A stretch of 64,000 nucleotides of DNA, from positions 1,240,001 through 1,304,000 of the forward strand of contig OZ220686.1 of the NCBI GenBank assembly GCA_965116435.1, in the 5' to 3' direction. Within the stretch, counting starts at the first letter, position 1. The number at the start of each line of letters is the position of its first letter. The position numbers were made by a program, and so were the translations under genes. This document shows, one piece after another, positions 25,836 to 34,896 of this stretch. This DNA is from VXPQ01 sp965116435 (lineage in GTDB: Bacteria; Bacteroidota; Rhodothermia; Rhodothermales; VXPQ01). The notes beneath the pieces are model-generated. The model did no database searches, was not told where the DNA came from, and saw only the letters and a list, made by a program, of their open reading frames with translations.

Positions 25836-27932
25836 CTACCCCTCCACCCCCTTCACCACGTCGTCCTGCACGTGGCGGGGCATGGCTTCGTAGTGGCTGA
25901 ATGTGGCGTGGTGAATCCCGCGGCCCTGCGTCATGGACCGAAGCGACGTGGAATAGCGGTACAATTCCGCCTCGGGGACCTGCACGATGATCTTCTGGAA
26001 TACTCCCTCCGCCTCAATCCCTTGAATCCGGCCCCGCCGAGTGTTCATGTCCCCCATCACCTCGCCCACGAAGCTTTCGGGAACCGTAATGACCACGTCG
26101 TGAATCGGCTCCAGAATGACCGGCGAAGCCGCCCGGAACGCATCCCGGAAACACATACGCCCCGCCGTCTTGAAAGCCGCGTCGTTGGAATCGACCGGAT
26201 GCATGCCCCCGTCGTATACGACGACCCGACAGTGCCCCACCGGATACCGGGCGATCGGCCCGTCCTGCGTGGCTTCGAGCACCCCCTTCTGGATCGCGCC
26301 GAAAAAGCGACGCATGTCGATGACTCCCCCGACGATCCCGTCGATAAAGTGAATCTTCGACCCCCAGGCCGTTTCCACCTCGGATTGGCCGCGAACGTTA
26401 ATGTCCGAAGGCGGAACGAAGTCCCCGTCGAGCGGCTCGACCAGCATGGAAATATCCGCAAACTGCCCGGCGCCGCCCGTCTGCTTCTTGTGGCGGTAGC
26501 TGGACCGGGCCTGCTGCGTGATCGTTTCGCGGTACGCCACGCGCGGTTTGGAAAACACAATGCCCACATTGAACCGGTTCGCCAGGCGATATTTCGCCAC
26601 CTGCAAGTGCATTTCGCCCTGCCCTCCCAGCGTCATCTGCCGCAAGTGCGGATCGTGCACCACGACCAGCGACGGATCTTCTTCGCGCAACTGATGGATG
26701 CCCTGGGCAAGGCGGTCTTCCTCGCCCTCGTTTTCCGGGCTGATCGCCGCCCGGTACCGGGGTTCGGGAAACGCAATCGGCTCGATGACCACACGGGACC
26801 CCTTCGGCCGCAGCGTATTGTTCGTGTGCGAATTCTTGAGCTTCACCACGGCGCCCAGGTCCCCGGCGACCATTTTGGCCGCAGGATCCCGATCGCGCCC
26901 GTTAATGGCGAAGAGTTGCCCAAGCCGCTCGGTGGTGCCGGTTTGCGCATTTTCCAGGTCCAGCCCCTGGGAAAGCGTACCCGAATACACGCGCAGGAAC
27001 GAATAGTCGCCCACATGCTGCTCGGCCATCGTCTTGTAGATGAGCGCAACGGGCGACCCGGACGAATCGGGCGCTACGGATTCGCCGGAATCGCTTTGGG
27101 CCGGAGAAGGCGCCACATTGGCGATAAAACTCATCAAGCGGGATACGCCTATCGCCTCGGTCGCAGAGGTTACGAAAATGGGAAAGAGTTGCCGTTGCAG
27201 CATGGCCTGGCGCAACCCGGCCCGCATCTCCTCCTCGCTGAGCTCGCCTTTCTCGAAATACAGGTCCATGAGGCCCTCGTCGTTCTCCGCAATATCCTCA
27301 ATAAGCATCGTATGCAGTTCCTCGGCTTCTTCGCGAAACGCTTCGTCGATATCGCCGATCGTCGGGTCCGTCTGGCCTTCCGGAAACGTGAGTTGCTTCA
27401 TGAGCAATACGTCGATGATCGCCCGTGCGCCGCCGCCCACGGGAAGCTGCACCACGGTCGCCCCGCTTCCGAAACGCTCCTTCATTTGCGCCACCAGCGC
27501 CCGGAAATCCGAATCGCCCTTGTCCAGGTGATTGATGGCGAACATGGACGGCTTGCCGACCTCTTCCGCATAATTCCAGGCCAGTTCCGTCCCCACCTGC
27601 ACGCCCTCGACGGCATTCATCACGAATATGGCGGTATCAGCCACCTTCAGCGAAGAGATCACCTCGCCCACGAAATCGGGGTAGCCCGGCGTATCGATCA
27701 CATTGATCTTGTGCCCTTTCCACTCGGCATGCAACAGCGAGGCGAAGATCGACATCTGCCGCTCATGCTCGCTGGGATGAAAATCAGAAACTGTGCTGTG
27801 GGCTTCTATCCCGCCCATGCGCCGCAGGGCGCCGCTTGCAAGCAGCATGGCCTCGGCCAGCATCGTTTTGCCGCTGCCCTGGTGTCCAACCAGCGCCACA
27901 TTGCGGATATGATTGGCGTCGTATACGTTCAT
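25836..27932 (-). CDS. Elongation factor G-like GTPase
   Basis: A 698-residue translational GTPase paralogous to EF-G. The G1 loop is GHQGSGKT, switch II DTPGYPDF, and the G4 motif reads NHLD rather than NKxD. Domain II to V features are present, including GGQGEMHLQVAKYRLANRF and the domain IV stretch ending VGHCRVVVYDGGMHPVDS. This is the 'EF-G-like' group common in Bacteroidota and related phyla, separate from the canonical ribosomal EF-G. Start at ATG 27932, directly before the first strand; the frame extends upstream 44 residues with no protein character. Exact role unknown. Confidence 0.9.
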   Translation of the reverse strand: MNVYDANHIRNVALVGHQGSGKTMLAEAMLLASGALRRMGGIEAHSTVSDFHPSEHERQMSIFASLLHAEWKGHKINVIDTPGYPDFVGEVISSLKVADTAIFVMNAVEGVQVGTELAWNYAEEVGKPSMFAINHLDKGDSDFRALVAQMKERFGSGATVVQLPVGGGARAIIDVLLMKQLTFPEGQTDPTIGDIDEAFREEAEELHTMLIEDIAENDEGLMDLYFEKGELSEEEMRAGLRQAMLQRQLFPIFVTSATEAIGVSRLMSFIANVAPSPAQSDSGESVAPDSSGSPVALIYKTMAEQHVGDYSFLRVYSGTLSQGLDLENAQTGTTERLGQLFAINGRDRDPAAKMVAGDLGAVVKLKNSHTNNTLRPKGSRVVIEPIAFPEPRYRAAISPENEGEEDRLAQGIHQLREEDPSLVVVHDPHLRQMTLGGQGEMHLQVAKYRLANRFNVGIVFSKPRVAYRETITQQARSSYRHKKQTGGAGQFADISMLVEPLDGDFVPPSDINVRGQSEVETAWGSKIHFIDGIVGGVIDMRRFFGAIQKGVLEATQDGPIARYPVGHCRVVVYDGGMHPVDSNDAAFKTAGRMCFRDAFRAASPVILEPIHDVVITVPESFVGEVMGDMNTRRGRIQGIEAEGVFQKIIVQVPEAELYRYSTSLRSMTQGRGIHHATFSHYEAMPRHVQDDVVKGVEG

Positions 27933-28112
27933 AAGTGCTTCGCGAAAACGTCTCCAGAGAATAACAAACCGCCGCATTCCCCACGCGCCTGCCGGCCACG
28001 TCAGGGCAAGATCGAAAGGACGCACGGGAACCGCCGCGCCCGATTCAGAACCCATACGGCGCACATTCGTCTAAAATACATTCCCCTGCGTTATGATTCA
28101 TGCGGTAATTCG

Positions 28113-28856
28113 TTGAATATCCTTGCTCTCGAAACAGCCACCGATGCGTGCAGCGTCGCCGCGTGGCGCGACGGGCGCATTGCGGCCCAGCTGACCCTGC
28201 GCCGCGCCCGGGCGCACGACGCGCAGCTGGTCCCGATGATCGCCGACGCGCTGCGATACGCGGGCATCGCGGCGGCGGACCTGACGGCGGTCGCCGTGTC
28301 GAGCGGTCCCGGATCGTACACCGGCTTGCGCATCGGCGCCGCCACGGCGAAAGGGCTGGCGGAAGCGGTCGGCGCACACCTTGTCTCCGTACCGGGGCCG
28401 CTGGCCTGGGCGCACCTTGCGCTTCCGCTCGCTACGCCGGGCGACGGCATTGTGGCCGCGTTCGACGCCCGGCGGAACGAGGCGTACGCCGCGGCGTTTC
28501 GGGTGGCTTCCGACCATACGCTCGAAACGATGCGCGAGACGACGGCGATACGGGTCGAGAAGATGCGGGACTGGCTGGGCGATGCGACGCCAGGCCACCT
28601 GTATATCGTGGGAGATGGGCAAGCGCTCGTGCGCGCGCAATGGATGCAGGAGGCCGGATCCAATGGATGCGCAACGCACATCGCGGCGCCGGACCACGAA
28701 CGCCTTGCCCCGCCCGCCGCCGCCGTAGCGCACCTGGCCGCCGCAAAACTGGAACGAGGCGACGTAGAAGACATTGCTACCTTCGAACCCCATTATCTGA
28801 AAGAGTTCATCGCCGCAACGCCGCAAAAAACAGCGTTCCAAAAATTGGCTATCTGA
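28113..28856 (+). CDS. tsaB: tRNA threonylcarbamoyladenosine biosynthesis protein TsaB
   Basis: A 247-residue ASKHA-fold protein that partners TsaD in forming the t6A37 modification of tRNAs. It opens NILALETATDACSVA and carries the family signature SSGPGSYTGLRIGAATAKGLA. The start is a TTG at 28113; no in-frame ATG is close. The coding frame is open far upstream on the plus strand, but that part is antisense to the EF-G-like gene. accD starts two bases after its stop. Confidence 0.93.
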   Translation: MNILALETATDACSVAAWRDGRIAAQLTLRRARAHDAQLVPMIADALRYAGIAAADLTAVAVSSGPGSYTGLRIGAATAKGLAEAVGAHLVSVPGPLAWAHLALPLATPGDGIVAAFDARRNEAYAAAFRVASDHTLETMRETTAIRVEKMRDWLGDATPGHLYIVGDGQALVRAQWMQEAGSNGCATHIAAPDHERLAPPAAAVAHLAAAKLERGDVEDIATFEPHYLKEFIAATPQKTAFQKLAI

Positions 28857-28858
28857 TT

Positions 28859-29713
28859 ATGACGTGGTTCAAGCGAAAAAAGGCCGGCATCCTGACCGAA
28901 CTGGCGGAAAAAAACGAGATTCCCGACGGGCAATGGGCGAAATGCCCGAAAACCGGCGAAATCGTGAACCGGCGGGAGATCGAGGACAACGCCATGGTGG
29001 TGCCCGCCTCCGGCTACCATTTTTTCATGGACAGCCTCGGATATTTCCGCACCATCTACGACGACGGACACTTCGAACTGTTCGACGAAGACCTGTACTC
29101 AACCGATCCGCTCGCCTTCGCCGACCGCAAGCGGTATGCGGACCGCCTCCAGGCCGCCCGGCGCAAAACCGGCCTGAACGACGCAGCGCGGGCGGCGCTG
29201 GGCACGGTCGGAGGGCATCTTCTCTCCACGGCGTCCATGGATTTTGCGTTCATCGGCGGGTCCATGGGGTCCGTGGTCGGCGAAATCGTGGCGCGCGCCA
29301 TCAAGCGGGCCGAAGAGCGCAAGGCCGCGCTGCTTATTATTTCGCAAAGCGGCGGCGCGCGCATGATGGAAGGCGCGCTCAGCCTCATGCAAATGGCGAA
29401 AACGAGCGCCCTGCTTGGCAGGCTGGACGCGGCGGGCCTGCCCTTCATCTCCCTGATGACCAACCCCACCACGGGCGGAGTCACCGCTTCGTTCGCCATG
29501 CTGGGGGATTTCAATCTTGCCGAGCCCGGCGCCCTGATCGGTTTTGCAGGGCCGCGGGTGATCCGGGAAACGATCGGAGCCGACTTGCCGGACGGGTTCC
29601 AGAGCGCCGAATTTCTTCAGGAGCACGGGTTCGTCGATTTCGTGGTGGACCGGCGGAACCTGCGCGAACGGCTCATCCTGCTGCTGGACCACGCGATGCA
29701 GGCGCAAGGCTGA
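28859..29713 (+). CDS. accD: Acetyl-CoA carboxylase carboxyltransferase beta subunit
   Basis: A 284-residue subunit of the acetyl-CoA carboxylase, first committed step of fatty-acid synthesis. The crotonase-like core is typical (FAIMGGSMGSVVGE-like stretch, SGGARMMEGALSLMQMAKT, MTNPTTGGVTASFAMLGD, GPRVIRETIG). The usual N-terminal zinc ribbon is degenerate: KCPKTGEI keeps only one of two Cys, and VVPASGYHF has lost both of the second pair. The fold probably remains without zinc. It starts two bases after tsaB, so the two are coupled. Confidence 0.94.
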   Translation: MTWFKRKKAGILTELAEKNEIPDGQWAKCPKTGEIVNRREIEDNAMVVPASGYHFFMDSLGYFRTIYDDGHFELFDEDLYSTDPLAFADRKRYADRLQAARRKTGLNDAARAALGTVGGHLLSTASMDFAFIGGSMGSVVGEIVARAIKRAEERKAALLIISQSGGARMMEGALSLMQMAKTSALLGRLDAAGLPFISLMTNPTTGGVTASFAMLGDFNLAEPGALIGFAGPRVIRETIGADLPDGFQSAEFLQEHGFVDFVVDRRNLRERLILLLDHAMQAQG

Positions 29714-29810
29714 CGATCCACTCCACCCGGGGCCATTTCCCCTCGCCTGCACGTCATAGATATTCCCATCGCCCAGCCCTCGTAGTTGCATTACCGGGGC
29801 CGGGTCCGGC

Positions 29811-30110
29811 CTACGTCTGCACGTCGTAGATCTTCACGTCGTCCCAGAGGTGGCTGTACTCGTTCCGAAAACGATCGTGGACGGGATCGTCCTGGTAAAA
29901 ATCATGCCCGGCCTTGTCGTCGAAAACAACCACCAGGCCGCAGGAATAGTCCCGGAGCACAACCGGACGATGGGTGTCGGCGGGGCCCCCGATGAATCCG
30001 TGGCGGACCGTTTCGATGCCGAGCAGAGACCGGACTCCTTCGTCGAATACCTCGCGGTCCTCGGCGCTCAAATCGTCCCGGAGCCGGAAAAACACGCAAT
30101 GAACAAACAT
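29811..30110 (-). CDS. Dabb (stress-responsive alpha/beta barrel) protein
   Basis: A 99-residue Dabb-domain protein, a dimeric ferredoxin-like barrel. It starts MFVHCVFFRLRDDLS, with the family's VHxVxFxLK-like first strand, and contains RDYSCGLVVVFDDKAGHDFY and HDRF. Function of such small proteins is usually unknown. An IS481 element has inserted 12 bp upstream of its start codon, which probably separates the gene from its original promoter and from a hairpin repeat. Confidence 0.88.
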   Translation of the reverse strand: MFVHCVFFRLRDDLSAEDREVFDEGVRSLLGIETVRHGFIGGPADTHRPVVLRDYSCGLVVVFDDKAGHDFYQDDPVHDRFRNEYSHLWDDVKIYDVQT

Positions 30111-30118
30111 GGCGATGG

Positions 30119-31162
30119 TTAGCTGTGACCTTTCAGTAGGTTGCTCATTATCTCCTTACGCTCTATATTACAGAGACACGCCCATATCCGCAAGCCAATG
30201 AGAGAGGTCAAATGAAGACACACAAGAATTCCCGGTTGACGCCGAAAGGTCGAGAAATTCTCGTGCGACGCATTCTGGACGAGGGACTTCGCATCGAAGA
30301 AGCCGCCCAAGCCGCAGGCATCAGCGTGCGCACGGCATACAAGTGGCTCCGCAGGTATCGCGCAGAAGGCATAGAAGGGCTTTACGATCGCTCTTCGCGT
30401 CCGAACGACTGTCCGCATCGCACCCCTGAGGAGAAACGCGAGGCGATTCTCGCCCTGCGCCGAGAACGACGCACCTACCGTGAGATTAGCCTGAAAACCG
30501 GAGTGCCCTACAGCACGGTGGCCCGGATAGCCCGGAAGGCTGGATTGAACCGATTGTCGAATCTGGCCCCTCCGGTTGTCCCGTGCCGTTACGTCTATCC
30601 TAATGCGGGGGACATGCTGCACCTGGACGTCAAGAGGCTCGGACGCTTCGAACGTCCGGGACATAGAGTCACTGGAAACCGACGGCAGAACTCCGCAGGA
30701 GCAGGCTGGGAATACGTGCATGTGGCTATCGACGATCACTCTCGGGTAAGCTTTGCTTGCATTCAACACAGCGAAACCGCTCAAAGCGCATGCAACGCCC
30801 TGCTCGCCACCCTCGGCTACTTCCGAACGCTCGGCGTCGCCTTCAGGCGCGTCATGACGGACAACGGCTCCTGCTACCGCTCGAAACGCTTCGCAAAACT
30901 GTGCCGACGACTGAAATTGCGCCATATCCGCACCCGGCCATATACCCCAAGAACCAACGGCAAAGCCGAGCGATTCATCCAGACCGCGCTGCGCGAATGG
31001 GCCTATGCTCGCGCCTACGACAGCTCCCGACAGCGCGGCGAACACCTGCCACGATGGCTGCACCGATACAATTGGCACAGACCACACGCCAGCCTGAAAT
31101 ACCAACCACCCATACAAGCACTCAATATACCACTGAATAAGGTGGTGGGCTTACACAGTTAG
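30119..31162 (+). mobile_element. IS481-family insertion sequence with 4-bp target duplication
   Basis: The element spans 30123-31158 (1036 bp), the normal size for IS481. Its ends begin CTGTG and finish CACAG, and TTAG flanks both sides (30119-30122 and 31159-31162) as a likely target-site duplication. The inverted repeats beyond those five bases match poorly. It carries a single intact transposase gene. It sits between the Dabb gene and a hairpin repeat that would otherwise lie close to it. Confidence 0.75.
30212..31162 (+). CDS. IS481-family transposase
   Basis: A 316-residue DDE transposase. An N-terminal helix-turn-helix (IEEAAQAAGISVRTAYKWLRR) precedes the RNase H-like core, with the catalytic acids in HLDVKRLG, MTDNGSCY and NGKAERFI. 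It looks complete. Its stop codon TAG (31160-31162) falls in the duplicated target site rather than in the element itself. Confidence 0.93.
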   Translation: MKTHKNSRLTPKGREILVRRILDEGLRIEEAAQAAGISVRTAYKWLRRYRAEGIEGLYDRSSRPNDCPHRTPEEKREAILALRRERRTYREISLKTGVPYSTVARIARKAGLNRLSNLAPPVVPCRYVYPNAGDMLHLDVKRLGRFERPGHRVTGNRRQNSAGAGWEYVHVAIDDHSRVSFACIQHSETAQSACNALLATLGYFRTLGVAFRRVMTDNGSCYRSKRFAKLCRRLKLRHIRTRPYTPRTNGKAERFIQTALREWAYARAYDSSRQRGEHLPRWLHRYNWHRPHASLKYQPPIQALNIPLNKVVGLHS

Positions 31163-31204
31163 GTGAATGGCGAATGAATCCGCATCAGGATAGCGGAGAT
31201 TATA

Positions 31205-31242
31205 GAGACACTCTGATTAAATCCACGTCGATCAGCGCATCC
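31205..31242 (-). repeat. Solo hairpin of the dispersed repeat, cut off from the Dabb gene by the IS
   Basis: The plus strand reads ACTCTGATTAAATCCACGTC followed by GATCAGCGCATCC. Read on the minus strand it points toward the Dabb gene. Subtracting the 1036-bp IS and its 4-bp duplication, it would lie about 55 bp from that start codon. Confidence 0.8.
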
Positions 31243-31310
31243 CTGGAAAGATACGGCGCAAAACACGCAAAACAACGGGACGTCGGAATTTCGAGCCGAC
31301 GGAACGCCCG

Positions 31311-32144
31311 TTACCGCCGCAACGTCGGCGCAACGGGATCGCCCCGGCGCACGACGCCGGGATGCAGCGGCACAAGATTCTGGCCGAAATGCACTTTCCC
31401 GTCCGCGGCGCGGCGAAACGTCTGCAGGGTGCGCACCGGTTCCTTGCCGGAGGACGTCCCCGTCTCCTGATCGATGGTGGTCACGACGCAGCGGGCGCAC
31501 GGCTTGACCACCATAAAATCCACGTCCCCTATGCGTACGCGCTCCCAGGCGTCCTCGGCGAACGCCTCCACCCCCGACACCACAAGATTCGGCCGGAAAC
31601 GATGCATGGGTACCGGCTCCTCCAGCCGTTCGTTGAGCGCCTCGAGCGACGCTTCGGAAAGGAGCAGCGCCGGGAACGAATCCGCAAAACTCACGACATC
31701 CCCCGGCCTTCCGTACCCGGCCTCAACCGGTCGACTGGCGGGATCGTCCAGAAAAACAAGGCGACATTCCATATCCAGAAACCGGCTGAACCAGCTGTGC
31801 GCCCGGTCCTCCGCCACCGCGGCAGGCATGATATCTCCCCATACCTCCACGGATGCGCGCACCGCACCGCTCGGTTGCGGCGCCCACAAATCTTCCTGCC
31901 CCGGGGCCTGCACATGCAACCCGTCCGGCTGCGCCGTCGCCCGCACCACCGCCAACTTCGACGCCGTGCGCTGCGACACGAATTTCCCGTCTGGATCGAC
32001 CAGCATCCAGCGGCGGTCCATGCGAAGCCCCTGCGGCTCCACCGCCGACGCCTCCAGCGATGTCCGGCGGGTCGATTTGAGCGGATAGATGTAGATAGCG
32101 GCAAGGCGGCCTGTCGCCGCCGCATCCGTCGTCTTCGTATGCAT
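31311..32144 (-). CDS. MOSC domain protein
   Basis: A 277-residue protein with an N-terminal MOSC_N beta-barrel (GRLAAIYIYPLKSTR, LRMDRRWMLVDPDGKF) and a C-terminal MOSC domain. The latter has PMHRFRPNLVVSG and the conserved cysteine in VKPCARCVVTTID. Proteins of this type bind a molybdenum cofactor and reduce N-hydroxylated or similar compounds. Start at ATG 32144; sequence upstream in frame includes a dispersed hairpin and is not coding. An ATG at 32165 is possible. It is a single gene with no partner reductase nearby. Confidence 0.9.
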   Translation of the reverse strand: MHTKTTDAAATGRLAAIYIYPLKSTRRTSLEASAVEPQGLRMDRRWMLVDPDGKFVSQRTASKLAVVRATAQPDGLHVQAPGQEDLWAPQPSGAVRASVEVWGDIMPAAVAEDRAHSWFSRFLDMECRLVFLDDPASRPVEAGYGRPGDVVSFADSFPALLLSEASLEALNERLEEPVPMHRFRPNLVVSGVEAFAEDAWERVRIGDVDFMVVKPCARCVVTTIDQETGTSSGKEPVRTLQTFRRAADGKVHFGQNLVPLHPGVVRRGDPVAPTLRR

Positions 32145-32179
32145 AGCGCGTACTATTTCGTACATTTGAACGAGTATCG

Positions 32180-32216
32180 GGATGCGCTGATCAAATCCAC
32201 TTCGATCAGCGCATGC
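32180..32216 (-). repeat. Solo hairpin of the dispersed repeat, upstream of the MOSC gene
   Basis: The plus strand starts GGATGCGCTGATCAAATCC and ends GATCAGCGCATGC, forming a stem of about 13 bp. On the minus strand it points to the MOSC start 36 bp away, in the same relative orientation as the other copies. Confidence 0.85.
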
Positions 32217-32364
32217 TATGGAAATCCGGGGATAAAAACGCAGCAGCGGGAAACGGTTCCGGGTGTGGCCGGAAGAGGCTTCGCGCGAAAGAACGTGGCG
32301 CAAACCCGATGCGATGGCCTATCTTTCCGTGTGCGCCGCGCCAACGCTCGGAGGCGCGCGGACA

Positions 32365-32419
32365 GTATACCCATTACAGTATACCCATTGGTATACCATA
32401 AGTATACTCATTAGTATAC
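32365..32419. repeat. Five-copy GTATAC array upstream of the Gfo/Idh/MocA gene
   Basis: The palindrome GTATAC occurs at 32365, 32379, 32391, 32402 and 32414. Copies are spaced 14, 12, 11 and 12 bp, mostly within the unit GTATACCCATTA. The array ends 27 bp before the start codon. It could be an operator array or a slippage-prone promoter spacer. The sequence contrasts with the GC-rich surroundings. Confidence 0.8.
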
Positions 32420-32445
32420 CCCATTATATTTCATAGGACAGAATC

Positions 32446-33795
32446 ATGCAACGCAGGCGCTTCCTTAAAACCGGCGCCATGCTCGCTGCGGCCTCCGCGC
32501 TGCCCGGCATGGCCATCACGCCCTGGCAGCGAAATCCCCTTCGCGCAGGCCTTATCGGATGCGGCTGGTACGGCAAAACAGACCTGCTCCGGCTGATCCA
32601 GGCGGCGCCCGTAGAGGTCACGTCCCTGTGCGACGTGGACCGGACCATGTTGCGCGGGGCCGCGGAGATCGTCGCCGAACGGCAAGCCTCCGGCAACCGC
32701 CCGCGGACCTTCGCAGACTACCGCGAAATGCTGGAGGCGGGCGACCTGGACCTCGTGCTGATCGACACGCCAGACCACTGGCATGCGCTGCCCATGATCG
32801 ACGCCTGCCGCGCCGGGCTGGACGTGTGGGTCCAGAAACCCATTGGCGTAGACGTGACGGAAGGCCAGGCCATGGTGGCCGCCGCCCGCAAATACGGGCG
32901 CGTGGTCCAGGTGGGCATGCAGCGCCGCAGCACGCCCCATCTTGTAGAGGCCCGCGACCGGTATGTACGGTCGGGGCGGCTCGGCAAGATTCGGCTGGCG
33001 GAAACGTACTGCTATTACCATATGCGCACGCGCCGGAATCCCCCGGCGATTTCGCCCCCGGACGCACTGGATTACGAAATGTGGGCCGGCCCCGCGCCCA
33101 AAATCCCCTTCAACGAGATCGTCCACCCGCGCGGATGGCGAAATTTCATGGAATACAGCAACGGCATCATGGGCGACATGTGCGTACATATGCTGGATAC
33201 GGTGCGCTGGATGCTGGACCTCGGATGGCCCAAACGCATCTCGTCCACCGGAGGAATTCTCGTGGATACGGACAGCATCGCCACCACGCCGGATACGCAA
33301 ACGGCCACCTTCGAATACGACGAACTGCCCGTCCTGTGGCAACACAGAGCCTGGGGACACGCCCCCGACCCGGACTATCCCTGGGGAGCCACCCTGTACG
33401 GCGACCTCGGCACGCTCAAACTGAGCGTGCATTCGTACGACTTCATTCCGCGCGGGGACGGCGAACCGGAACGGGGCGAAGCCCTGTACGAATACGACCG
33501 CTACCCGGAAGACCGCACCGAACAGGACCTCGAGCGGCATGTGGCGTCCGCGATCCGGGGGCACATGGTTGATTTTCTGGATGCGATCGAGCGCCGATCC
33601 CGGCCCGTAGCGGACATCGAAGAAGGCCATATATCGGCGGCCTCGTGCATCCTGGCGAACATGTCCATGGCGCTGGGGCGAAGCCTCGAATGGGACGCCG
33701 AGGCGGGCCGCGTAGCGGGGGACGACGAGGCAAACGCCCTGCTTGCCCGCCCCTACCGCGCCCCGTGGACGCACCCGGACCCGGAAAACGTGTAA
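32446..33795 (+). CDS. Tat-exported Gfo/Idh/MocA family oxidoreductase
   Basis: A 449-residue NAD(P)-dependent sugar or polyol dehydrogenase-like protein. A twin-arginine signal (RRRFLKTGAMLAAASAL) precedes the Rossmann start AGLIGCGWYGKTDL. Further features are VQKPIGVDVTEGQAM, the family's EKP-like motif here QKP, and HPRGWRNFMEYSNGIMGDM with the catalytic-region histidine. Exported members of this family act on carbohydrates in the periplasm. A good AGGA Shine-Dalgarno lies seven bases before the ATG. The unusual GTATAC array sits just upstream. It is followed at 39 bp by the CBM9-like gene, probably one operon. Confidence 0.92.
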   Translation: MQRRRFLKTGAMLAAASALPGMAITPWQRNPLRAGLIGCGWYGKTDLLRLIQAAPVEVTSLCDVDRTMLRGAAEIVAERQASGNRPRTFADYREMLEAGDLDLVLIDTPDHWHALPMIDACRAGLDVWVQKPIGVDVTEGQAMVAAARKYGRVVQVGMQRRSTPHLVEARDRYVRSGRLGKIRLAETYCYYHMRTRRNPPAISPPDALDYEMWAGPAPKIPFNEIVHPRGWRNFMEYSNGIMGDMCVHMLDTVRWMLDLGWPKRISSTGGILVDTDSIATTPDTQTATFEYDELPVLWQHRAWGHAPDPDYPWGATLYGDLGTLKLSVHSYDFIPRGDGEPERGEALYEYDRYPEDRTEQDLERHVASAIRGHMVDFLDAIERRSRPVADIEEGHISAASCILANMSMALGRSLEWDAEAGRVAGDDEANALLARPYRAPWTHPDPENV

Positions 33796-33834
33796 CGCCC
33801 TTTTTTACGCATCCCCTGGTACGACGGATCTGCT

Positions 33835-34884
33835 ATGACCGAACCTGCATGGGACCTGCCCAGAGACCTTGACGCGGCCTCGTGGGAGCATATGGCCGAT
33901 ATCGTTCCCCGGAGCTATGTATGCCACTTCGTGGAAGAGGCCCCGAACATCAACGGCCAGCTGGACAAGCCGCTCTGGCGCGAGGCGCCCTGGAGCGAAC
34001 CGTTTACAGACATAGAAGGAGACCGGCGACCCGCGCCGCGGCAGGAAACGCGCATGGCCATGCGCTGGGACGAAACATGCCTGTACATTGCCGCCCGTCT
34101 CGACGAAACGCATGTGTGGGGGACGCTCACGGAGCCGCACAGCGTCATTTTTCAGGACAACGATTTCGAGGTGTTCATCGACCCGGACGGGGACCACCAC
34201 CAGTACTGGGAAATGGAGGTCAACGCGCTGAACACACGCTGGGAACTGGCGCTGGAAAAACCCTACCGGGACGGCGGACCTGCCATTTCCCCGGCGCCCA
34301 TTGCAGGGCTACGCTCGGCGGTATACGTGGAAGGCACCCTCAATGCGCCGCACGACACGGATGCATACTGGTCCGTGGAAATCGCCATCCCGTGGCGCGG
34401 TCTGGCGCTCTACGCCCCGCCCGGAGCCGCACCGCCCGAAGAAGGCGCGCAATGGCGCATGAACTTCTCCCGGGTGCAATGGCGCCATGAAATCCGCGAC
34501 GGCGTCTACCGCAAAAAACCCGATACGCCAGAGGACAACTGGGTCTGGTCTCCGCAAGGCGTGGTGGACATGCACCGGCCCGAACGCTGGGGATTCGTGC
34601 AGTTCACGCGGGCGCGGCCCGGGGAAACGTCCTTCCGCCCGGACCCAACCTTTACGGCCCGCGAAGCGCTCATGGCCGCGTACTATGCGCAGCGGGCGTT
34701 TTTCAAGACGCACGGACGCTGGGCGAAATCCCTGCAGGACCTGCCGGACTCGCTGCCGGAAAACATCCGCCTGACCTGCGACGGCGAAGGCTGGGTCGCG
34801 GAGACGCCCGCCGAAACCGCCGACGGGCAGCCGTGCACGGTGCGGGTAGATCAGGCTTCCCGGATGACGGTGGAGAACACGTAA
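33835..34884 (+). CDS. CBM9-like carbohydrate-binding protein
   Basis: A 349-residue protein with a carbohydrate-binding module family 9-like beta-sandwich. The signature NINGQLDKPLWREAPW is followed by TRMAMRWDETCLYIAARLDE, QDNDFEVFIDPDGDHHQYWE and a C-terminal part rich in Trp. No signal peptide is seen, unusual for a protein of this kind. The 3' end (from about 34782) is repeated at 38648-38751 as part of a tandem duplication. It likely acts with the preceding dehydrogenase on a carbohydrate. Confidence 0.85.
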   Translation: MTEPAWDLPRDLDAASWEHMADIVPRSYVCHFVEEAPNINGQLDKPLWREAPWSEPFTDIEGDRRPAPRQETRMAMRWDETCLYIAARLDETHVWGTLTEPHSVIFQDNDFEVFIDPDGDHHQYWEMEVNALNTRWELALEKPYRDGGPAISPAPIAGLRSAVYVEGTLNAPHDTDAYWSVEIAIPWRGLALYAPPGAAPPEEGAQWRMNFSRVQWRHEIRDGVYRKKPDTPEDNWVWSPQGVVDMHRPERWGFVQFTRARPGETSFRPDPTFTAREALMAAYYAQRAFFKTHGRWAKSLQDLPDSLPENIRLTCDGEGWVAETPAETADGQPCTVRVDQASRMTVENT

Positions 34885-34896
34885 ACGACGCCCCGC

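Noticed and set aside
25803..28112. Long plus-strand frame upstream of and in frame with tsaB
   Set aside because: It is antisense to the EF-G-like gene, and its residues show no family resemblance until the TsaB start at 28113.
32365..32419. Possible CRISPR array
   Set aside because: Repeats are only 6-12 bp with no unique spacers and no cas genes nearby.
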